DNA from: Candidatus Hydrogenedentota bacterium
GTDB lineage: Bacteria; Hydrogenedentota; Hydrogenedentia; Hydrogenedentales; CAITNO01
NCBI GenBank assembly: GCA_012730105.1
Contig: JAAYBJ010000036.1
Location: 1 to 56,957 of the forward strand
Length of the DNA stretch: 56,957 bases
Reading direction: 5' to 3'
Every line of letters begins with the position of its first letter. The stretch's first letter is position 1. Position numbers and translations under genes: made by a program. The notes beneath the pieces were generated by a model. It did not search any database. It worked only from the letters and a program-made list of their open reading frames with translations, and had not been told where the DNA came from. Shown in pieces: positions 21,018-27,881 of this stretch.

Positions 21018-21425
21018 TTATTCCGGCAGTCCGTACCAGCACATCAATAACCGGAGCACATAGGGTCCCAGAACCAGAAAGCCTATTACGGCGGAGCCGA
21101 TGGCGGCAATGAGCACCGCCCCGGCCGCGACATCCTTTGCCTGTTTCACCAGCGGATGGAATTCCGGCGAAGCGACATCGGCCAGCCGTTCAAAGGCGGT
21201 ATTCAGCGCTTCCGCTGTCCACACGGCCATGATGGCCAGCACCAGCCAACACCATTCACCCGATGATACCCGGAAGAACAGACCCGTCCCCACCACTGAC
21301 AGGGTGGCGCAGGCATGGATCCAGGCATTCTGCTGGGATTTCAGCATGGTCCACAGGCCGGTGAAGGCATACTTGAAACTTCGCACACGATCCATCAGCA
21401 GTTGGAAGGGTTTTAACATTTTCAT
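21018..21425 (-). CDS. dgkA: Diacylglycerol / undecaprenol kinase family membrane protein
   Basis: 135 residues with an N-terminal amphipathic segment and three predicted spans (residues about 38-52, 58-75 and 98-125). The family signature is clear: TAEALNTAFERLADV, then QAKDVAAGAVLIAAIGSAVIG, containing the Glu-Asn and Lys-Asp pairs used for ATP and magnesium binding. The ALNTAFE and KDVAAGAVL patterns resemble the Gram-positive-type enzyme that phosphorylates undecaprenol, feeding the lipid carrier for wall synthesis. Lipid preference is inferred. It sits in the inner membrane and is transcribed divergently from the flavin reductase gene. Confidence 0.9.
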   Translation of the reverse strand: MKMLKPFQLLMDRVRSFKYAFTGLWTMLKSQQNAWIHACATLSVVGTGLFFRVSSGEWCWLVLAIMAVWTAEALNTAFERLADVASPEFHPLVKQAKDVAAGAVLIAAIGSAVIGFLVLGPYVLRLLMCWYGLPE

Positions 21426-21574
21426 TCCCGCTTACAAGATGTTTGTCAAAGTAAAAGGGCTGTCTCGCAATCGCTTTACGCTGTTGGAAATGATAGTATA
21501 CCAAGGTTGGTATATTTTGCCAGCACATGAACAGAACCAACAAAAAACGGCAAACCAGAAAAGAGGGTTTCCTT

Positions 21575-22261
21575 ATGCAACACAAGAAGGGCATGGCCAT
21601 GCAAAAACGCGCCCGAAGCGTGGTATTAAAGCACACAAAACAAGCCCCGGCCCGAAGGGTTCGTGCCGGATACAAAGCCACCATCACCAAACAAGTCTGG
21701 AAACCCGGCACCATGCTGTTCCCGCTGCCGGTGGTCATGATCACTTCCGCGGACAAAAGCGGCAAGCCCAACATCTGTACCGTAGCCTGGACGGGCACGG
21801 TATGCACCGACCCGCCCATGCTCTCCATTTCCCTGCGCAAGGAACGGTATTCCCACAGCCTGATCAGCGCCTCCCGGGAATTCGTCGTGAATGTGCCCTC
21901 GGTAAAGGAAATCAGGCTGACGGATTACTGCGGGGTGGTATCCGGCCGTGATGTGGACAAGTTCGAAAAGACCGGCCTGACCCCGGCCCCTTCTTCCGCA
22001 GTCAAAACACCCCTGATCCTGGAATGCCCGGTGAACCTGGAATGCAAAGTAAAAAAGACACTCGAGTTAGGATCGCACACCATGTTCGTTGCTGTAGTCG
22101 TCGCGGTCCAGGTAAACGCCGACCTGCTGACACCTTCCGGACGGCTGGCCTTGGAGAAAGCCGGCCTGGCCGCGTTTGTTCATGGAGGATATTACGAGAT
22201 CGGCAAAAAACTGGGATTTTTCGGATATTCAGTGCAGAAAAAGAAACCAGGCAGAAAATAG
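21575..22261 (+). CDS. Flavin reductase-like (FMN-binding split-barrel) protein
   Basis: 228 residues. The ATG at 21575 lies nine bases after AGAGGG; a longer frame begins at 21527. A basic N-terminal tail of about 40 residues (many Lys and Arg) precedes the PF01613-type split barrel: FPLPVVMITSADKSGKPNICTVAWTG, LSISLRKERYSHSLI, REFVVNVPS, DYCGVVSGRDVDKFEKTGL and LECKVKKTLELGSHTMFVAVV. These proteins bind FMN and reduce it with NAD(P)H, or act as stand-alone flavoproteins. No monooxygenase partner is nearby. The gene ends in a 10-bp-periodic repeat. Confidence 0.85.
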   Translation: MQHKKGMAMQKRARSVVLKHTKQAPARRVRAGYKATITKQVWKPGTMLFPLPVVMITSADKSGKPNICTVAWTGTVCTDPPMLSISLRKERYSHSLISASREFVVNVPSVKEIRLTDYCGVVSGRDVDKFEKTGLTPAPSSAVKTPLILECPVNLECKVKKTLELGSHTMFVAVVVAVQVNADLLTPSGRLALEKAGLAAFVHGGYYEIGKKLGFFGYSVQKKKPGRK

Positions 22262-22285
22262 AAGTACCCGTGCAGACATCCTGTG

Positions 22286-22326
22286 GTCGGACCTTGTCAG
22301 ACCAAGTCGGACTGAGTCAGACCGAC
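22286..22326. repeat. 10-bp-period GTCRGAC array, copy 2
   Basis: GTCGGAC at 22286, GTCAGAC at 22296, GTCGGAC at 22306 and GTCAGAC at 22316, each followed by a three-base spacer; the period is exactly 10 and G/A alternates at the fourth base. It lies in the 103-base gap between convergent stops. Confidence 0.8.
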
Positions 22327-22364
22327 TGCCCTACAGGAAAGGCCCTTATCCAGAATATAACCTT

Positions 22365-23705
22365 TTACTTGCCGAGAACCGTCAGCGCCAGCGCGTCGGT
22401 AATCAACGGTTCCGCACCAGGTTCCACCCAACACCAGGATTCGTCATTATACCCTTCGGCGGAAGCGATTGCCGTGGGTATATAGCCCGGGGCACATTCA
22501 CCAAAACCCGCCGTGACCACCGGGGCGTCCGGGCTCATACCCTGGGCTGTGATCTGATACTGCACGAAGGATTCGCCGGGCAGGATGAGAAATTTTGCCT
22601 TGCCGAAATCCACCACGGGCACGTCAATGGGCTGGCCCGCATCCACACGCTTGCGATAACTGAGCGCCATGGCGGCAAGATTGCGGGTAAAGGTTTTCAC
22701 GGAAGCATCCGCCAGGGTCGCCCGCGCGTCCGCTTCGGAATACCCGCCGAAACTTTTCGGAACAAGGTTCAGCGGTGCCACACGCAGGGTTGCCTGTTCC
22801 AGGGGATAACGCTGTGTGTTCTCCCAGGCTTTCACCATGCCCTGGTACATCTTATCGGCAAGGACCGGCCGGTTCGCCGGATCGCCGTCATTGAACTTGC
22901 CCGCCGTGGTATCACCGCTGCACCCGGTGAAATACATCTGGAACACCTCCGGCAATTCCGCCTGCCGGCGGGCGCGGGCCATACCCACGAAATCGGCGGA
23001 CACGCCGCCCTTGCCATAGTAACTCATGGGATGGGTGGAATAGGCGCTCAGCGCCGCCAGGGGGGTGTCGCCGTCCCAGAAACTCAGCGTTTTCAGGTAC
23101 GGGTCAATAATGCCTTCAGGCAGCGCCTGCAATGCCGGGTCTTTGGTGGCGCTACCGCGCCCATAAGAAACAGTGCCGTCCGGCAGCACGATGCGCCGGT
23201 TGGAGGTCACACCTTCCACCTTACCGATACCAATGCCGTAATGAGTCACAGGTTGGGGTGTTTTCAAGGCTTCTTTCATGGCGGCAACGACCCGGTCCAC
23301 GCACTGCCTTGCGAAGGGCACATCGCACAGGGATTTTTCCAGGCCGACCGCATCGAGAAGCCGCTGCGCCTCGTAGTCCACCACCGGGGCGTCATGCTGA
23401 TGCACACTGGCGAGAAGCACCCGTTCCGGCGTAGTGCCCGCGGCTTCCGCCAAGGCGGTACGCCAGTGGTCGTAGGCATCGTTGCGGATTTCACACCAGT
23501 CCACGGTCGCAAATACCAGCGGCTTCTCCGCGCCCAGCAGCACCACCCCATGGGCATACAGGGGGTCCACCACTTCCGTTGCGGGAGACACCCCGCCGCC
23601 CATACAGGCATGGCCGAGAGGAATGGTGACGTCTTCACGGAACGTGGCCAGTTGATAAGGAGCGGACAACACGCATACTGCGGCGAGCAGGGATGGGACG
23701 AACAT
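22365..23705 (-). CDS. Secreted neutral ceramidase-like / DUF-type amidohydrolase
   Basis: 446 residues; ATG at 23705 after AAAGGACAGTCC. A short signal peptide (MFVPSLLAAVCVLSA) is followed by a domain like the N-terminal catalytic part of neutral/alkaline ceramidases: VTIPLGHACMGGG, VLLASVHQHDAPVVDYEA, AALSAYSTHPMSYYG with candidate zinc His residues, and MYFTGCSGDTTAGKFNDG. True neutral ceramidases are longer with an extra immunoglobulin-like domain, so the substrate need not be ceramide. This family is frequent in planctomycete-like genomes and mostly uncharacterised. A second, lipoprotein member lies at 46762. It is transcribed alone. Confidence 0.72.
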   Translation of the reverse strand: MFVPSLLAAVCVLSAPYQLATFREDVTIPLGHACMGGGVSPATEVVDPLYAHGVVLLGAEKPLVFATVDWCEIRNDAYDHWRTALAEAAGTTPERVLLASVHQHDAPVVDYEAQRLLDAVGLEKSLCDVPFARQCVDRVVAAMKEALKTPQPVTHYGIGIGKVEGVTSNRRIVLPDGTVSYGRGSATKDPALQALPEGIIDPYLKTLSFWDGDTPLAALSAYSTHPMSYYGKGGVSADFVGMARARRQAELPEVFQMYFTGCSGDTTAGKFNDGDPANRPVLADKMYQGMVKAWENTQRYPLEQATLRVAPLNLVPKSFGGYSEADARATLADASVKTFTRNLAAMALSYRKRVDAGQPIDVPVVDFGKAKFLILPGESFVQYQITAQGMSPDAPVVTAGFGECAPGYIPTAIASAEGYNDESWCWVEPGAEPLITDALALTVLGK

Positions 23706-23934
23706 GGACTGTCCTTTCGTGGTTTAGACCGGTTGATTAACCCGGATACATTGTACGATTTGCGCGGAAGTGACTTCTAAACATTGATCCGGGGTAAAAG
23801 AACGTTTACAGAGGGGCGTTGCTCCAACCGTCACCTTGATTGACGCAGATCGAGCCGCGACGCCCATTCAATCTCTCATCGTTAGCCTGCAGAGTTCCCC
23901 GGATTACCCGGTTAAGTCCAAATTAGGTACGCTT

Positions 23935-24252
23935 CTATGTTGAACGAGTGGAAAGGGCGTGGCCTATTAACCGGGGATCGCGCGCGCAGTGGAAAAGACC
24001 AAAGACGATTATCCGGTTGCTTGTTTCGTCCGCCACGAAGTAGACGGCATAAGGGAAACGATTCAATAAGCAACGGCGGAAAGGGCCATACAGTTTGGGA
24101 TATGCATAGGGATTATATTGAATCTTTTCCGTGCTTTCGTAAAAAGCGCGTAAAAAGACTTCGCCCAGTCCATCTGACTTTTCCGTATACCATGCGTAAC
24201 CGGTCATGGCATCTTCTTCAACTTCAGCGCGTATCCGCAACAAGAACTTCAT
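23935..24252 (-). CDS. RelE/ParE-family toxin
   Basis: 105 residues with the ParE fold: basic N-terminal helix, then IQYNPYAYPKLYGPFRRCLLNRFPYAVYFVAD and IIVFGLFHCARDP. The arginine cluster and C-terminal HCARDP are normal for the family. ParE toxins inhibit gyrase; RelE ones cleave mRNA. The YGPFRR form suggests ParE, but this is not decisive. Its ATG overlaps the antitoxin stop by four bases (ATGA), the usual coupled arrangement with antitoxin first. Confidence 0.85.
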   Translation of the reverse strand: MKFLLRIRAEVEEDAMTGYAWYTEKSDGLGEVFLRAFYESTEKIQYNPYAYPKLYGPFRRCLLNRFPYAVYFVADETSNRIIVFGLFHCARDPRLIGHALSTRST

Positions 24253-24470
24253 TTTCGTTGTTCAATACGCTGTTGAAGTTCCTCCACAGTAAGCAGAGCG
24301 CCTGGTTCTTTTCGATGGCATTCCCACCGTTTGTCCAATTCCTGCTTATGGCACTCGGGCACGGGAATGCACGATGCATCAGCACTTATATCGTCCCATA
24401 ACTCCTCGATCAACAGGATCTTTTCCGGGGTAGTTAATGATGCGATTTCGGGTATGTCCGCGATATGCAT
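24249..24470 (-). CDS. Addiction-module antitoxin component (PF09720-like)
   Basis: 73 residues. The sequence LTTPEKILLIEELWDDI and the C-terminal GALLTVEELQQRIEQRK match the short putative addiction module component family that pairs with ParE/RelE toxins. It neutralises the toxin and usually represses the operon. The order antitoxin-toxin and the four-base overlap support a functional pair. An inverted repeat about 60 bases upstream may be its operator. Confidence 0.82.
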   Translation of the reverse strand: MHIADIPEIASLTTPEKILLIEELWDDISADASCIPVPECHKQELDKRWECHRKEPGALLTVEELQQRIEQRK

Positions 24471-24775
24471 AAGACTTATCCTGCGTGGTTGTGTCTGGCA
24501 AAGCCCATTTACCTTGTCCTGATATTGTCAGGTAGCCGTACCTACCAATTTCACTATAACTATCAATATAAAGATGGTAACGTTAATCCCAAATTGTAGT
24601 CAAACATCAGCCACAATGAGTATACCCTATCGGGTGGTATTTCCGCGAAACACAGGGGATTGACTGCAGAGATTAGATACATGACTCTGTTTTATTGCGT
24701 GACGTGGCTCAGCATGATTGTTACCCTAACCCCTACGAGGCCACCCCGCCCAAATCAGAAATTTACCGAATTACA
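24471..24775. other. 305-base AT-rich gap
   Basis: Lies between the toxin-antitoxin operon start and the end of the beta-helix gene. Apart from the inverted repeat at 24531 and a weak hairpin around 24622-24640 (ATACC/GGTAT), I see no gene or terminator. Confidence 0.35.
24531..24546. promoter_or_regulatory. Possible operator of the toxin-antitoxin operon
   Basis: GGTAG and CTACC form a perfect 5-bp inverted repeat with a 6-base spacer, 61 bases upstream of the antitoxin start. Antitoxins commonly autoregulate through such sites. The short arms mean chance is possible. Confidence 0.25.
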
Positions 24776-26119
24776 TCAGGATGAACGGCCATCTTCAACC
24801 GTAACAGAAAATCCTTCTATGTGATTGTCTGCCAATGTATTCTCCCCTGAGTCCGCACCCAAACGGATACCCACACATTGGGCGGGTGCCCGGGTTTCCA
24901 GGAGTGTGTTGTTCGCAATGGTATTGCCCATTGTTACGCCTTGTATGTCTATCGCCACCCCGTCCTCCGGGCCGGAATCCACGATGCGATTGTTTTCCAC
25001 GCGGTTGCCCGTGGCGGTGAATCCTTCCCCCCGTTCCGGGCGGAACAGGATACCGGTCTTCCCGCTGTTCAAGATTTCATTTTCACGAATTATATTCTCA
25101 TGGTCCCGGTGACCGATGGAAATACCGCAGTCGCGGTTGTCACGAATCGTGTTCTTTTCCGCCAGTCCGTATTGAACGCCCCAGCAGAAGAAGATGCCGA
25201 TGTTATTGCGCTCGATCACGTTGCTCCGGATGACGGTGCGCTGGGAACCCGAACCGGGATGCATGCCAAGCCCGGTATTGTCCATGCTTTGGCATTCCTC
25301 GACCCGCACATCGTGGCAAATCTGCCAGCTAATGCCGTCACCGTTGTAATTACGGGCGATAACCTTCCGAATGACAACACGGCTGCAGTCCTGAATCCAG
25401 ACGCATCCGGCGTAGTTGCCGTCCAGGTTGGCGTTGTTATCCTTATTACCGTCCAGGCAGATGTCCTCTATAGCGAAATCCGCTGCCTCTTCCGCCGTCA
25501 CGATGGGAAACAGCGTAGCGACCGTGGCATTGCCGATTTTCCAGGTGTTCTCACGCAGCGCGCGGTCCAGTTTAAAGCGGTTGCCGCTGCGCGCGATCAG
25601 GGTGCGCTTGACCACCACGGGGGCCTTGGTGTCGGAATTGACGGCGCGAATACAGACGGCATCGCCGACTTGGAAGCCGGAAGCGTCCGTCAGGGTAATC
25701 TCCTGGTCATACCAGTCGGAATCTTCGGCAAGGGTGGATTCGATGGAGGGTTCCTTGATCAGGACGGTTTCGGGGCCGCTTCCCTGAAGTCTCACATGAT
25801 CGTAAAGACGAACCGGGGCGCGTAAACGGTAAACGCCGGGCAACACCTTGACCGTGCCGCCACCCCGTCGGGCGACATATTCAACTGCCGCCTGCAGCGC
25901 CTTATCCGTGAAGCCGACAATATCCGCCTTGTCCGGGCCGACCGTAATGTACAGGTGTTCTTCCCACTCGGGTTCGACAGCGGTATCCCCGGACGTGGCG
26001 CGGGGACGGACAACTTGAGGAAGTCCTTCAGATGCGACAACTGTAGCGCTTACACTTATGCCGGATGCAAGTTGAAGCCACCCGCGCCGGGTTAACGAAA
26101 ATGGAGCGGAAGTATTCAT
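24776..26119 (-). CDS. Exported right-handed parallel beta-helix protein
   Basis: 447 residues. An N-terminal TRRGWLQLASG stretch resembles a Tat signal with Ala-rich h-region. After the family opener (ALQAAVEYVARRGGGTVKVLPGVYRL) there are successive beta-helix coils of about 22 residues rich in Asn, Val and Ile: VVIRKVIARNYNGDGISW, VIRSNVIERNNIGIFF, NIIRENEILNSGKTGILF and NTIANNTLLE. The fold includes pectate lyases, alginate epimerases and NosD-like proteins; no catalytic set is recognised. It is the last gene of an apparent operon, starting 18 bases after the nitrilase-like gene, which itself follows the GH127 gene. A role in secreted polysaccharide binding or lysis is inferred. Confidence 0.8.
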   Translation of the reverse strand: MNTSAPFSLTRRGWLQLASGISVSATVVASEGLPQVVRPRATSGDTAVEPEWEEHLYITVGPDKADIVGFTDKALQAAVEYVARRGGGTVKVLPGVYRLRAPVRLYDHVRLQGSGPETVLIKEPSIESTLAEDSDWYDQEITLTDASGFQVGDAVCIRAVNSDTKAPVVVKRTLIARSGNRFKLDRALRENTWKIGNATVATLFPIVTAEEAADFAIEDICLDGNKDNNANLDGNYAGCVWIQDCSRVVIRKVIARNYNGDGISWQICHDVRVEECQSMDNTGLGMHPGSGSQRTVIRSNVIERNNIGIFFCWGVQYGLAEKNTIRDNRDCGISIGHRDHENIIRENEILNSGKTGILFRPERGEGFTATGNRVENNRIVDSGPEDGVAIDIQGVTMGNTIANNTLLETRAPAQCVGIRLGADSGENTLADNHIEGFSVTVEDGRSS

Positions 26120-26137
26120 TTTGGGAATCTCACAAAC

Positions 26138-27835
26138 TTAGTCAACCAAGGGCCCATAAAGGTCCGAACGCCGGTCCTGAAGATGATTATCCTCCTTCGC
26201 CTCGCCAAGATCTATATCGCAGACCAGCACGCCCGGGGTATCGTATTGGCTGGCCTGAATATCCCCGGATGGATTTAACACCAGCCCCTGTTCCGGGTGA
26301 GTGAACGCGATGAAACACTGGTTCTCAAAAGCCCGTGTGCGCATCCACCATTGATTGTCATGATGGTGCATGCCGTAGGTGGGATTCAGGATAAGCCTCG
26401 CCCCCTGCAACCGCAGGGCGCGCGCCGTTTCCGGCCAGCGCCGGTCCGCACAAATCATGATGCCCACAGGACCCCAGGGCGTCGGGAAAGGCGCAAGGGC
26501 GGGCCCCGGCGTATATTGCAGGTCATGGGTCTGCAGATGGGTCTTGTGATACAGGCCCGTGAGTTCGCCTTGATCATTCCAAAGCCCGGCGGTATTGTAA
26601 AGTTTTCCGTCCAGGCGGGCGCTGAATCCGAAACAGATCCATATCTTGCGTTCCCGCGCCTCCTCCGCCACCCGGGCGAGATAGGGACTCGCGGCCGGAT
26701 CCTGGGCCACTTCCAACAGCCGTTCGGGGGTGGACGTCTTGTCGGCGGCCGCATAGCCGTCGAGCCAACACTCGGGTGTGACGAAGATTTGGGCGTTCCG
26801 CGTGTCATCCAGATAGCGCAGAAACGTATCGAAGTTTTTGTCCAGGTTCCATTTTTCGGGAACGGCCTGCATCAGCGCCAGGCGCACCTGATCGCCGTTC
26901 CCGTCCTGAACCGTTTCCGGAAGATCGAGCGCATTCAGACGCGCCTTGAGTTCTTCCACCCCCGCCTCCATCCACGGCCCCAGCATTTTCCCCTCGGCAC
27001 TGCGTAACGCGTTACGCCGGCTCGCCTTCTGAGGTTGCAGGTCGTACATCAGCAGGGCATCTTCGAGGGCGGACGCCTGGGCGACCACCACCCCGGCGGG
27101 ATCGACCATGCGGCTCTCTCCCAGACTCAAGCTTTCCGCCCCACCCAAGGGACCGTAACCGTTACTCTGCACCACCCATATATTGTTTTCCGCGGCACGG
27201 GCAATGAGCTGGGCGCGGTACCCTTCCTGTTTGCGCAAGGCGGACACTATCTCGTTAATTTCATAGCTGATGTAAAAGCAAATACGCGCGCCCGCCATTA
27301 CGGGGATACGGACCAGTTCCGGATAGCGGCTGTCATGGCAGACGATGACGGTAGCGGGAATACCGTCTATTTCAAAGAGGGCGAGGCGTTCCCCCGGTTC
27401 AAACCAGTTCTCCGGGAAACTCTTATGATAGCGAAAGATTTCCGTGCCATCAGGCCCGACGACAATGGCGCTGTTATAGGGCTTTTCGTGGGGCGAAGGG
27501 GTCGCGCTGCCGTAAATCACATAACAGTCCAGTTCCTTCGCCAAAGCCGCAATTTTAACCATTGCCGCATTTAATGCCGTCCAATCCAGCGCCACAATGG
27601 TCACTTCATCAAAGCCGGAAAGGGCGGTTTCGGGGAAGACCACCACACGCGCGCCTGCGGCCGCCGCCTCCCGGATACCGGTTTCAATGCGGTTCAGGTT
27701 GCGGCCCAAGTCAGGGGTAACCTCCATTTGCACCGAAGCAACTCGAAGTGTTTTCCCGGCAGCAAACACTTCATGGCTATATAGGGTCAATCCCGCAAAC
27801 AGGCAGACGGCCATTGATAAATATCGTCTTGCCAT
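26138..27835 (-). CDS. Exported tandem carbon-nitrogen hydrolase (two nitrilase domains)
   Basis: 565 residues; ATG at 27835 with GGAGGAGACCT just upstream. A signal peptide (MAVCLFAGLTLYSHEVFAAG) precedes two full nitrilase-superfamily domains. Domain 1 (about 30-270) has Glu in VVFPETALSGF, Lys in FRYHKSFPENW and Cys in VIVCHDSRYPELVR. Domain 2 (about 310-550) has Glu in FVTPECWLDGY, Lys in GLYHKTHLQ and Cys in IMICADRRWPETAR. Both Glu-Lys-Cys triads are intact, so both halves may hydrolyse amides or nitriles. Most nitrilases are cytoplasmic single-domain proteins, so an exported tandem is unusual. It sits between a GH127 enzyme and a beta-helix protein, suggesting action on an N-acyl or amide group of a polysaccharide; that is inference. 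Confidence 0.88.
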   Translation of the reverse strand: MARRYLSMAVCLFAGLTLYSHEVFAAGKTLRVASVQMEVTPDLGRNLNRIETGIREAAAAGARVVVFPETALSGFDEVTIVALDWTALNAAMVKIAALAKELDCYVIYGSATPSPHEKPYNSAIVVGPDGTEIFRYHKSFPENWFEPGERLALFEIDGIPATVIVCHDSRYPELVRIPVMAGARICFYISYEINEIVSALRKQEGYRAQLIARAAENNIWVVQSNGYGPLGGAESLSLGESRMVDPAGVVVAQASALEDALLMYDLQPQKASRRNALRSAEGKMLGPWMEAGVEELKARLNALDLPETVQDGNGDQVRLALMQAVPEKWNLDKNFDTFLRYLDDTRNAQIFVTPECWLDGYAAADKTSTPERLLEVAQDPAASPYLARVAEEARERKIWICFGFSARLDGKLYNTAGLWNDQGELTGLYHKTHLQTHDLQYTPGPALAPFPTPWGPVGIMICADRRWPETARALRLQGARLILNPTYGMHHHDNQWWMRTRAFENQCFIAFTHPEQGLVLNPSGDIQASQYDTPGVLVCDIDLGEAKEDNHLQDRRSDLYGPLVD

Positions 27836-27881
27836 AGGTCTCCTCCAATATCCCGTTCAAAATATGATTATCCGAGTCCGG

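Noticed and set aside
22176-23780. 534-codon plus-strand frame
   Set aside because: Antisense to the ceramidase-like gene and overlaps the flavin reductase end; His/Arg/Gly-rich, no motifs.
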